From Ichthyophonus hoferi (lineage: Eukaryota; Opisthokonta; Ichthyosporea; Ichthyophonida; Ichthyophonidae), in assembly GCA_002751075.1 (NCBI GenBank), contig NAOQ01000261.1, forward strand, positions 80,219-98,596: DNA of 18,378 nt. The letters run 5' to 3'. Of this stretch, positions 1 through 10,200 are shown piece by piece (positions within the stretch are counted from its first letter, which is position 1; every line of letters begins with the position of its first letter). The notes beneath the pieces were generated by a model. The model saw only the letters and a list, made by a program, of their open reading frames with translations, was not told where the DNA came from and searched no databases. A program made the translations under genes and the position numbers.

Positions 1-60
1 TATAGTATAGTATAGTATAGTATAGTATAATCTAGTATAGTATATTATAGTATCGTGCGT
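1..60. repeat. (TATAG)n pentanucleotide microsatellite, runs off the left edge
   Basis: The first 30 bases are near-perfect TATAG repeats, then decay through TATAA and TATTATAG variants to about base 56. The tract probably continues leftwards. Related degenerate TATAG/TATAR tracts occur at about 4330-4450 and 11690-11860, so this motif expands repeatedly in this genome. Confidence 0.85.
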
Positions 61-247
61 ATATTATACTATACCTCAAGTGTAATATCTTTGTAGTTTT
101 TCTAGACTGCATTAAAAACTATCATGTCATACACCACCTGACTACGTATTGTATTACTGTTACTATCTAGGATACCATTAGCTTTGTAATAACCAGTGCC
201 TTTAAAATTGCAGGCATTGGGTCTTAATATAGTACATTGCGTACATG

Positions 248-253
248 TTTATT
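248..253 (-). terminator. Probable RMND5 poly(A) signal AATAAA
   Basis: TTTATT on the plus strand reads AATAAA on the minus strand. It is the first such hexamer I see downstream of the RMND5 stop at 521-523, giving a 3' UTR of about 270-300 nt. It would place the patch at 299-428 inside the RMND5 3' UTR region on the other strand. Confidence 0.4.
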
Positions 254-298
254 TTATCCAATGTATTTTAATGTTTTAATTGACCAATTATTATTTAG

Positions 299-428
299 TA
301 ATATGCAACTTGGCGGTATGACGTCATTGGATCCTGCCTTCCGCAGATCCACCAATAGAACACAAGAATCGCCTCTATCTTCATTTAACCCTATATATGT
401 AAATCGATCAATCTATCAATTCATGTGA
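299..428 (+). other. GC-richer patch downstream of RMND5: candidate terminal exon, or promoter of a gene beyond the left edge
   Basis: About 120 bases stand out from AT-rich surroundings. Read as an exon, a TATTTAG acceptor ends at 298 and an open plus frame (containing LGGMTSLDPAFRRS) runs to TGA at 426-428, with a possible donor (TAT/GTAAAT) near 402. Read as a promoter, it carries a perfect CRE (TGACGTCA, 319-326) running directly into ATTGG, an inverted CCAAT box. The minus frame is also open, so reading frame alone cannot decide. I do not recognise the peptide. Confidence 0.25.
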
Positions 429-520
429 TTACCTCACTATATCTGTGTTCTAATTTCTTTGAGGGAATACAACTCACTCAAAGCAGCCACACAATACAAT
501 CCAATCCAATACACCAGCTA

Positions 521-3500
521 TTAAAAATGTATCTGCCGGGCCTGTGACGCAGTCTGTTCCGACGGACAGTAGGGGCACTTGAACCTAAATGCGTTATACC
601 AATTAACAAAAGGTATATAGTGCCAGTACGATAATATAGTAGTAGTATTGTAGCTTAATATGGTATACTGTAGTGTGTAGTATATTATAATATAATTAAT
701 TACAGTACATATACTTAAGAGAAGCCAGATGAGCATAAATAGAGTAATAAATATGGTTTAAGCGGCCATTCGGTATAATGGATAATGGATTAAAGGGTCT
801 CTCCCGTCTGAGCAAATAATTTAATATTATATAAATGATTAGTTAAACCATTGATTGGCTACAGCTCAGAGATTACGAGGTTATCAGGCTATAATAGCAT
901 ATGTATGTTATACTATATAGAGAAACAGGTTGGGAATATATTTAACTATGGATTAAATATCATATTCTAGTCATTAATTATGATTAATGAATATAAATGG
1001 CCTATCGCCTATCCGGTGACTTTAAACATGTACAAGACTTACAATTGAGTTTTTTAAAAGAAAGGATAGTACGGGAAAGAGCTTATGAGCTAGTGTCATA
1101 TAATGTGAAATAAACTGCTCACTTCTCTAAAACATAAGGTGCATTTTACGGCCAGAATTTTTGATCAAAAATCACAATTACAAAGCGTTCAATGTTTGTT
1201 TTCTTACAGCTTATTCATTTATGTTACAAGAACGTAGTTTAAATTAATTTATCAATACATAGTTTGCATGTAGTGAATTAACTAATGAGCCAGATAAGGA
1301 AACATTAATGTAACCTTATCGAGATATGATTAGACATTTAATTTAAAAATACGTTCTTGTAACATAAATGAATAAGCTGTAACAAAAGTAACATTGAACG
1401 CTTTGTAATTGTGATTTTTAATCAGAAATTCTGGTCGTAACAGTATGGAAATATACCTATATAGAAGTGTAATCACCTGCAGTTAGCTTAGTAGATAGAG
1501 AAGGAGAGAAAACTTAAGATAGACGGAGCAAACAGAGAAAAGGTTTATCTATATAAATGTAGCACAAAGTGTGAAGGTGTCAAGACATAAACCTGCCTCG
1601 TTTAGTATCAACATATATTGGATATTTATGGAATACAGACACTAGTAACTGAGCCAGGTACAATATGGTATTTGTATATATAGATATGCCACTACTTGTA
1701 CTGTAAAATGAGTAAGGGTGAGATGGAGGTATTATTACGTACCTACTACCCTTAGATAGTTTTTGTAGCGAATCCTTTGCAATTACGTGACCACACGGTA
1801 GCCTCATTGGCGGATTATCATCGGTTGTTTGCTCGCGTGAGACAGGGCAAGAGAAAATGCTATGATACTGATGACTCATATCTAGTTCAATCTCCACCTG
1901 GGGGAGGAGGAGGGATGGGTCAGAGGGCATATAAATATGGCAGGGAATAGGGAATAAGGCTATGAGTATATGTTTATAGGAGGCGGATGATTGGATGATT
2001 AAAATAATTAAAATGGTCATACAGGGAGGATAAATGGGATACGTTGGTGGGAAATAGGTAGGTGTAGACTATTAACCAATAGGTTAAAATATATCTTTGA
2101 AGAGAAAGATAAGTATTGATTGTTAGTAATGATTGGTAGGCATAGAAAAATAAGTATTGACTGCTAGTAACGATTGGTAGATATAAAAATATAAGTATTG
2201 ATGGTTAGTAATGATTGGTAGGCATATAAATACAAGTATTGATTGTTAGTAATGGTTGGTATGGGAAGGAGAGATTCTAAACAGATTAAAGGGAAGACGA
2301 AAGGTCCTTATAGGTTAGCGAAAGGGACGATTTTATAGTGTGTATATGGATTGTAAAATCTCCCCTTTCGCCATATACACATAGGTATCATATGTTGTAA
2401 CAGGCTATATATATACCTTATTATATAATTGTACATAAATATTATATATGTGCGTGTCGGTAACTGTATATGCATGTGTGTGTATGCGGATTAGGAGGCG
2501 GTTCGATGCCTACGTATATTATACGGTAGCTATATACATAGACAGACATAACTATATACCGGTAGTTCCTCCCTCTGTGTCCAGACCCCATCTTTGTTAT
2601 TGTGCATGACGTTATCCATTTTGAGAAGGGTAGGCAAGGCCCTCATACCTACTGATATTCTGTAAATTACATCATGAGCACCCTATAATGCCACAAGGCC
2701 CCCTAAACTTTAATCTGTTTTATCATTCCTTATAGTTGCAATATTACATGAGTTAATGTATGTATATATTATATATATATATACCTCTATAGTGAATTAC
2801 TTGTGGATTGAAAACATTTTAAAATATATATGGTGTCTTGTTAGCCAGTTATCTATACAAGTTAAATTTATGGCCTACATAGTATGCGATGGTATTACAA
2901 AATATATCATTTGTAATTCCTATGTCTATCTGTGAATATACTAAATATAATTAAAATTTTAAGTAAGAGATCTCATAGGTTATTCAAGAATTATTTTTAT
3001 TTTATCAATGGAATGACGTTTTATCAAGGGTGCGTTATTTAATATTTAGGTCTGCGGGTTTTATACTGCAAATTATACTATTAGTTTGATGTTTCTGTTC
3101 ATAGCATGTCCTACTCTTTTTTAAAATCATGTGAATGATTTATAAGCAATAGAATGATAGTATGATAATATGATAGTATGATAATATGATAGTATCATAG
3201 TATGGTAGTATGGTAGTATCGTATTATCGTAGTATGGCCGTATAATGTTATGATAGTATAATAGTATGATAGTATAATAGTATGAGGGCATTATAGTATG
3301 ACAGTATGATAGTATGATAATATAATAGTATAATAGTATAATAGTATAGTAGTATCATAGTATAACAGTACAATAATATAATAGTTTGATGGTAAGATAG
3401 TAAGGTAGTATGATAGTGTTATAGTATTATAGCATGATAGTATGATAGTATGGTAGTACTGTGGGATAATGGCATATGGTACTATCACAATTTTTTCTCA

Positions 3501-6500
3501 AGTCAATAGTATATATACACTAATTATTAAATTACATTTTAGTTACCAGCTCGAATATTCTATTCTATTCCTGTAATATTTCAAAAAAATAAAGCATGTA
3601 TAGGAGAGAATAGAAATATGTATGGTATGATAGAGTGATGAGAAAAAGATATGATATATTCCATGTGTGGTATAACAGAAAATACACAAATAAAAGAAAA
3701 ACATGATATATATATATATATATAGTGAAATGTAAACAGAACCTATGTGGATGTAATTAATATATACATTACAATATAAATAAAGAGATGGGGATAAGTA
3801 GGTATAAAAGTTAGTATAGTGGTAAATAATGAATGCATATATATATATATATATGCTTACTATGTTAATATGTATGTATGCTAAGCAATATATATATATG
3901 TATCAATGAATGGTAGTCAATACATAAGCCTATATATATAAAAAGGCATAATAATCATTCACCCTGCATCAAAAGGACACTGCTTCGATAGGCCGATCAA
4001 TTGGAAACATGTAGTAGTGAAGGTGTCCGCAAGGTGCTCCCAGTTGGTAGGAGCTAGTAACTCTCTATATGGCGAGGTATCCAGACGATCCACATAGACA
4101 AAGGACCCCATTAGTTGTTGTATTTCTGTTGTGGTATCCGTACCCGCCCCAATAGGACAGATATATATATATATATAAGTAGGTTTTCTTTCACTAATGG
4201 AGTGTACTATTGTACTGCATATACAATATACTATATACCTGTCATACCCGTATATGTTATGTCTTATCTTACCTCCAGTTACACCTATTCCATTACCTCT
4301 TGAAAAACGTATCTAATTCTTTCATTATCCATCGTATAGCGTATAGTATAGTCTATAGCGTAGTGTATACTAAGGTTATAGTGCTATAATATAGTACATA
4401 GCATAGGGAATAGAATAGGGAATAGTATAGTGTATAGTGTAGTCTATATTACTTGACTATAAGATATAAATTTGATTATGTGGTGTATCCGCTAAAGTGT
4501 ATGTGTGCATTTACGTTGTCTGTGTAGCCAAACTAACATCAGTTTATAAAGGTCACATGCAGAACAAGGTGCATCTATGGATTCGTATGAATGAATCAAT
4601 ATAATAGTATAAGTAGTATAATGATTTGTCGGGTATAGCTAAATATGAATAGGAATTTATGTATGTATTTATGTTACGTATGTGTGTACAGATACTACAC
4701 AGACTACTCAACCTACCTTTGCCCTTGGTTGCAGCAAACTTTGGAAAATAGGTCCGAGCATAGACCAATGCTTCATCTGTCTGAGAGTCAATAATAAGAT
4801 GTACAAAGTACAACCGATGCAGGACAAACTCCAAGTCACTTTCCAAGTCAATTAGCTGTGAGCTGTGTGTACTGGCCCACCTGTACATATATATATACAT
4901 ATACATAGGTTATTTTCTCTCATAGTTACCCTGAGCCATGCATGTCTTGTCATAAATTATTTATTTCTACTACAGGTATGGCATACTTTTAAATATGTAG
5001 TTGATAGAGTGTAGTCTACGACGAAGGCCATCATAGATATGTTATCTACTCATAGCACTACTTAGTGTTTGGTGTTAATATTGTAAGTAATAACTTGCTG
5101 TAAGGCATAGCGTTGAGGTCGGGTATAGTCATTCTCAATTAGATAGTTTCAGTGCCAGCATGTAGAAATATATGTATGGTAGGGATGCGTGTTGCGTTTC
5201 CTCGGCAATTTGATCATGGTTATTATACATATATCTGTGTATATACTCTAATAGCGTTGTATTATTGTACTATTATACCATTACATTATTATTCTATTGC
5301 ACTATTATACTATTACACTACAGTATTGTAGGTGGGGACTGCCAGTAAAAAAAGAAATAGGTGGTTAGTAGTAAAGGAAAGGGTAAAGGAGCAAAATGTC
5401 ATGGATGGAACGGTAGTGGTGTGCTGGAGAGAGAACAAAGGGATAGGGGAGGGTGTGGAAGAAGTATACAATAGCCTATCTTAAAAAAGGAGATAATACT
5501 GTGAGAATAGATCAGATGAGATAATTCATGGGGATCGGGGTAGAAGGTGAAAGTGTGCAATGATCAGAGGGTCAGAGGATTTGAGGTAATGCAAAAACGA
5601 AAACAAACTGCTAGTGTGCATATGTGTATACAACAGGACCTTTGGTAAAGAGACAGTTAAGTATAGACTGTAAAAGCGATTTTGATTTCCCCTTCTCTTC
5701 CCCACCCTTCCCTCCTCCTCCTCCTCCCATTACCAGTACTCACTCTAAGGCTGATGATAGGTCCTGCTGTTTTATAGCCTCCACAATTACATGTAACTTC
5801 TTAAGTGAATCTTTCTGTGTGGCTGGCATTTCTACTGCAGCCTCCTATGGATATGTTGTGTGTATTAGAGATGGGATATTATAGAAATAGTGTATGCAAT
5901 CAATGTATTGGATAAGGGGAGAGATATGGCTGGTTAATAAAGGTAGTAAGAGTAAAATAGAAGGCTAAGAAGCATACCAATAAAAGAGTTATTAAAGTAT
6001 TTTAACAAAGAATAGTCAATAATATAATAGTAAGTATAAAGGGAATATATCCTATCTATATAGAATGTGTTGTCTGCTCCATATAGAGGAGGATGCAAGA
6101 AAACCTGCAATAAGCTAAATAAGGAATGCTATAAGAGTGTAAATAAACCTATAGTATGGTAGGGAGATATAGGCGGGTTTAATCGAGTATTTATATGAAG
6201 GGAGTGAAATATAGAATAATAAATAGGCAAAGCGTAACTAAAAAGAAAACAGAAAGATGTAAAGAACGTAGATAGATAATAACAAGAAAAGAAAGATAAA
6301 CATAATAAGGTGTGTAGGGCTGAATAGACTATACACAGGACGTGGATGTATATACTATACTATAATATATATGTAAGTATGTATGTACTATACACTTGCC
6401 TTCATAAAGAGTTCCGCAATGTGAAACCGACCCTGTCTAAATAAATGCTGTGCTATAGCCTTGTTCAACAGGTCATCTTTACCTTGGAAGGCATTGGGAT

Positions 6501-8851
6501 TGCTAATTCGTTCAGTGTTGGTTTCAAATATCTGTGTGTACAGAGTAGATAGTGTTAATACATGGGCCGAAAGTAGAGAAGGTTTTTTGAAAATTTGTTG
6601 TGTGTAGAAGGAATGGGAGTGGCCGTTAGTGTATCCCTTTTTTGTGTCTGTGTATATCGTTGTATATGTGCATGTAATATTAGTTTGTATGTCTATATAT
6701 TGTGATGATAAATAATAATAGGATAAACGTATCAACGTTTAATCACAGCAAATAAATGCTACTGTATATACTGACATATTCTTGCATAAAGGTATTAATG
6801 CTGCTCCATTTTATCATAAATTACTTTCAAAAAAATTAACATTTCCCCGACTTAGGTTACATTCATGCCATTAAAAAATACCAGTAACATCTGGTCATTA
6901 AAATATATGAGGGCACCATATTAGGTTAACTGTGTCTGCCAACTCACCTTATCCACAGTTTTGCCTAACTTAGATATACCCGCATAGGCCTCTTTGTGAT
7001 TAACTGAATGGAAACAGGTTTTAGGATTATTGGCCAGATGGGTGCTAGGCCTGTACTATATATATAATACTATCCCCTTCGCGACATTACCCTGCCCTAA
7101 GGGTGAGCTGGTTTATTGTGCTATTCCGATAAACATATTCATGTCCTAATTCGTTACTTATTTACTATCCTCTAAATAATAATATTAAACCATAGGCCAA
7201 TCATATCTTGTGTTAGGGATGGGTCTACGTTATAGTCCTCGGCAACAGAGGAGACCTTACATAGATGATTGCTGGTAGAGATAGTACTACGGGGTAATAT
7301 TTACAATCATATGGTATTGGTTTAACTGTATAGTATATAAGTGTATTGTACCATTCCTTCATACTATCTCATTACTCAATAACAGTTCCAGCCAATAGTG
7401 TGCAGAGAAAGAATGGATAAGATCAATGAGAGGGACTCGTACTTGGCATATAGTCTACCCTGAATAACCAATATATAGTTGACCACTATTCGATTACTTA
7501 ACTCTTTAATACTTGCTACTTATCAATATTTTATCATATTTGATACTCATATCATCTTTTCTTTCTGTTGTATCCAGACTACATAAATTTTAAAGGTCGT
7601 TCCCTACCAAATGGCCTAAACAGGGCACCATCTTTCTATTGCAATCGCTTTGTTATTGTCATCTTGCTTTGGATTTTTTTTTCCTTTCACTTGTCTCTTT
7701 CATTGTAAGTATTACAATGTGTGTCCATCTATTATCCTATCTTTATGCATTACACCTATATATACAATGTAGGCCCTTATTGGCTTTGTTCTATATGTTA
7801 TATATTCCCAATGTATACATGTAACACGCACCAGGCAGGTTGGAGAGCAACGGGGTCACTCGGTGTTGTAGCATTTGTAATTGAGTAGCCAATAATCTAT
7901 CAGGACGTGTCACAACTATGGTTTCCCCATCAACATCCATATAGATGTGCTTTTGCTTAGCTGTAAATAAATGGAGAGAACGTCAGTTTATTGTTGTGTT
8001 TTGAAAAATGTAGAAAAGATATTAATAGCTTAACGGTAATGATAATAAAATAATAATCGTGGGAATAGGAATTTTTAAGAAAGCAAACATGATAGTATTA
8101 GTAGTGAAAGAAAGGATTAAAATGAAAAAAAATAAAGATGTCCATGTTGAACTTTGTTGCTACTGGTTGAAAGAAATATCAAACTTATATATATAGTACA
8201 AGCTTATATAAAACTATGTATATGTGATCCACCACGGATGTACTCAATAGATGCTGATTAATTAGGAATGCATATATCCCGTTGTGCAGTTCTTTATGCT
8301 TATAAGCCAGTCTTTTAAAACATATTTTCTATTTTTAATACATAATAAAATGTTGTTTTTGTTTGTATGTAAATGAAAATGAGGTTGTGCCAAGAAACAT
8401 AACTATGATAGTATATACCAACGCATATATGTAAATATGAGTGAGAAATATTTAAGATATACAGTGTTATATATATGGATTTTTTTTTTTTTTAACTATG
8501 CAGATAACTATGTGATAGTAGGTATTTTTTTAGTAGTATGTATGCTTTCTTATGTGCATGTTTCCGCTTCTGCCTAGACCATTTGTAAGACTTATATGCA
8601 TAACCTATATCTATTATTTGGTCTGTATGTCTATAATGAAACTTCTGTAATATATTCCGAATGTTCTCAATAACAAAAAAAGCATCATAATACTTAGATT
8701 GTCACAAAGAAGTGAGAATACCTTTACCCTCTACTCTATTCAAACACTGCTGAATAATCTTTAATATGGTGTCCAGGTCGGCTAGTGCTTTTGTTCGACA
8801 TGTTTTTATCCTCTTGGCCACTTGGTCTTGCTCCATAAATAAACCGTTCAT
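521..8851 (-). CDS. RMND5: RMND5 (Gid2-type) RING subunit of CTLH/GID E3 ubiquitin ligase, 10 exons, complete
   Basis: Coding exons in gene order: 8851-8728, 7960-7832, 7003-6948, 6531-6396, 5834-5744, 4880-4717, 4125-3963, 2659-2560, 1897-1743 and 584-521. All nine introns are GT-AG and every junction keeps phase. The total is 1182 nt, or 393 aa; human RMND5A is 391 aa as I recall. The ATG at 8851 has an in-frame TAA 9 nt upstream. Visible parts: LisH at about 124-147 (LLNKAIAQHLFRQGRF), CTLH at about 153-210 (including LEFVLHRLYF), a CRA region to about 305 (including SPYRELLAPTNWEHLADTF), and a C-terminal RING at 338-380 with C338, C356-G-H358 and C376-P-Y-C379. The RING is the reduced type known in this family. 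By family knowledge it pairs with MAEA/Gid9 to form the catalytic RING dimer. No break or missing domain is seen. A vertebrate RMND5A/B split cannot be resolved, so this is probably the single invertebrate orthologue. Confidence 0.96.
1146..1440. mobile_element. Non-autonomous foldback/MITE element with 91-bp terminal inverted repeats
   Basis: The left arm 1146-1236 is the inverted complement of the right arm 1350-1440, with about 6 mismatches in 91 (about 93%). Weaker pairing continues some 12 bases inward. The ends read TTACGGCCAG and CTGGTCGTAA, with TA at both tips (1147-1148 and 1438-1439), which would fit a TA target-site duplication of Tc1/mariner type. The 113-bp middle codes for nothing. 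It sits in RMND5 intron 9, between the exons encoding the two halves of the RING. No second copy is in the window. The superfamily assignment is inference. Confidence 0.8.
2109..2261. repeat. Tandem repeat, 41-bp unit, about 3.7 copies
   Basis: The core AAGTATTGA recurs at 2111, 2152, 2193 and 2234, exactly 41 bases apart each time. Each copy continues with a variant of TTAGTAATGATTGGTAGGCATA. Copies differ by a few substitutions with no length change. It lies in RMND5 intron 8. Confidence 0.85.
2318..2383. repeat. Inverted-repeat hairpin with two alternative stems
   Basis: GCGAAAGGGACGATTTTA (2318-2335) pairs with 2354-2371, 16 of 18 matching, across an 18-base loop. A second stem, TGTGTATATGG (2339-2349) with CCATATACACA (2371-2381), is perfect over 11 bases. 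The two share only one base, but they interleave, so a single strand can form only one at a time. It is in RMND5 intron 8, not beside a gene end, so a terminator role is unlikely. Confidence 0.7.
3154..3457. repeat. Phase-locked minisatellite: 38 tandem 8-bp units, consensus ATRATAGT
   Basis: The 304 bases divide exactly into 38 consecutive octamers with no insertion or deletion, starting ATGATAGT-ATGATAAT and ending ATGATAGT-ATGGTAGT. Commonest units are ATGATAGT and ATAATAGT; the others differ mostly by one or two substitutions. Eight is not a multiple of three, so the register is not held by coding. The array fills the centre of RMND5 intron 7. The long open frame across it on the minus strand is a by-product of the repeat. 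Confidence 0.92.
3706..3856. repeat. (TA)n tracts, one a perfect 22-bp palindrome
   Basis: A pure (TA)n run lies at about 3706-3724. At 3835-3856, GC, then an AT alternation, then GC forms a perfect 22-base palindrome that could extrude as a cruciform. Both lie in RMND5 intron 7, between the octamer array and exon 7. Confidence 0.7.
4330..4450. repeat. Degenerate TATAG-family satellite tract
   Basis: Decayed GTATA/TATAG pentamers with interspersed GGAATAGAATA units in RMND5 intron 6. It resembles the better-preserved tract at the left edge of the window. Confidence 0.55.
5259..5330. repeat. Second 8-bp array, 9 units, inverted relative to the 38-unit array
   Basis: The 72 bases divide exactly into nine octamers (GTATTATT, GTACTATT, ATACCATT, ACATTATT, ATTCTATT, GCACTATT, ATACTATT, ACACTACA, GTATTGTA). 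ATACTATT is the reverse complement of a rotation of ATAATAGT, a main unit of the array at 3154-3457. This is therefore the same repeat family on the other strand, in RMND5 intron 5. Confidence 0.75.
5700..5728 (-). other. G-run cluster just downstream of the RMND5 exon 5 donor site
   Basis: On the transcribed strand this pyrimidine tract reads as G-runs (GGG, five GG pairs, then GGGAAGGGTGGGG). It begins 15 bases inside intron 5, whose donor is at 5743/5742. G-runs this close to a 5' splice site are known intronic splicing enhancers in animals, and four G-runs can in principle form a quadruplex. It is conspicuous because the rest of the intron is AT-rich. Confidence 0.45.
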
Positions 8852-9240
8852 GTTCTTTTAAGTGAAATATACGATTTTTACTGCAGCTATGTGCGCCTGT
8901 CTTTAGCTTGATTTTGGAATGGGTATATGATTATAGTCGATTCAACTTGTAAAATAACAATATCTATACGGCAGACATCAATGAAACCAAAAAAGAATAT
9001 ATATAGACTGTTTAAGTGTTCTTGTCTACTCTAGAATGAAAATAACGGACAGGAGCACACAAATAATATAGTATATTTTAACATATAAAATCTATGTTCG
9101 ATGTTTTACGTATCATGTTATTCTATATTATTCCGTTTCGTACTGGACTTGTATTGATATTTCAATTCGTGTGACAAAACAAATGCCAGTGAATAAAACG
9201 GATAAAATAAATATAAAATGGGCTCACCAATGAACAGATT
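8852..9240 (-). other. RMND5 5' leader, with a possible non-coding first exon ending at about 9228
   Basis: No coding exon is seen upstream of the RMND5 ATG. On the minus strand, ATTG/GTGAGC near 9228 is a strong donor preceded by ATG-free sequence, so a short untranslated exon may be spliced to an acceptor just before the ATG exon. The candidate acceptors there (AGCTGCAG, or CACTTAAAAG right next to the ATG) have poor to fair pyrimidine tracts. Confidence 0.3.
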
Positions 9241-9281
9241 CTATTTTGACTCCAACAAAATTTGGAATGTGTCCGCCTAAA

Positions 9282-9309
9282 TGACGTCATATATTAGTTA
9301 TCCCACGTG
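9282..9309. promoter_or_regulatory. Promoter-like CRE plus E-box cluster upstream of RMND5
   Basis: A perfect palindromic CRE (TGACGTCA, 9282-9289) is followed 14 bases later by a canonical E-box (CACGTG, 9304-9309), in a GC-richer island about 430 bp upstream of the RMND5 ATG. By established knowledge these sites bind CREB/ATF and Myc/USF/TFE-type factors. Assignment to RMND5, or to both strands, rests on position. Confidence 0.45.
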
Positions 9310-10200
9310 ATTTTAGGACATTGCAGTATATGTTAAGATATGTGTTAATGAAAAAGGATTGATCAAGATAAATACAGTTAATGGAATGATAGCGAAAGGG
9401 CCATAAGGTAACTGAAAATATTGCAATAGGTGAAGCTAATAAAGTTAAAGAATAGATCAAACCGTAACTCTAGTGTACTTTTAAAAAAGAAAAAAGAAAA
9501 TATTGGTGTAAGTAAATATTGACTCTTCACACTGATGTAATCAAATCGCTATCTACTTTGTATGTAGTTATTTTTTAAGATAATCATGTAGGTGTAGAGG
9601 TACACATCGCAAACGTCCATAGATCGGATTATAGCGACATGTAAGCATATGGAGTAACATAAGGCTAATATCTTGGTCAAATAATTTATTTATCAGATAA
9701 GCTGAATAGACATGGATTTATTGCTAAGACAGTTTTTTATTTTAATTAGGCTGTTGTTTATATACTATAATATATCAGTGTATAACATATCCTGTGTCTA
9801 TGTATACCTTGCTTTCTAATAGCTCTTATTAATAGGAACAAGAACAGCCACGTATATTTTTGTTATCCTACATTCTTCCATTATCCTTTGTTTTTGTGCA
9901 GTGATAATATTCCTCTACTTGCTTTATTTCTCCCTTATTTAATTATTTTCTTTAAGGTTAGTATTTTTCGTAATTTTTTGTCTTATTTCAATATTTTACA
10001 AAACTTGCATTTAATTATTATAATCGTATAGGAGATAGAGATGGTGTATAATCTTATAACGCTTTTAAAACAGTTGAGGAGAGCAGTTAAATCACTTTTC
10101 GAGTTGTTTGGATAACTTTTACTATTACCTGCAACTTTTTTGTATATTAAAATATAATTTTTTGCAATATACTTCTGGATATATGTACTGCTATATTCAG
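9310..10200. other. AT-rich intergenic stretch, no supported gene
   Basis: Only short open frames occur. An exon-like piece with acceptor near 9595 and donor near 9648 can be drawn, but its phase does not fit the candidate exons further right. No repeat or RNA gene stands out. Confidence 0.5.

Noticed and set aside
763-815. tRNA-like stretch (GGCCATTCGGTATAATGGATAA)
   Set aside because: It resembles an A-box and D-arm, but there is no B-box and no acceptor stem downstream.
2500-2510. GGTTCGATGCC, resembling a tRNA B-box
   Set aside because: It departs from the consensus at one key base and has no A-box or cloverleaf upstream, so chance is likely.
3291-3488. Repetitive Tyr/Ile/Leu-rich open frame on the minus strand
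   Set aside because: It is the octamer array read in frame; the protein repeat merely echoes the DNA repeat.
6390-6403. GC-AG donor (AAG/GCAAGT) for RMND5 exon 4
   Set aside because: It fits a GC donor consensus, but its phase does not match exon 5. The GT donor 4 bases downstream does, and it gives a continuous frame.
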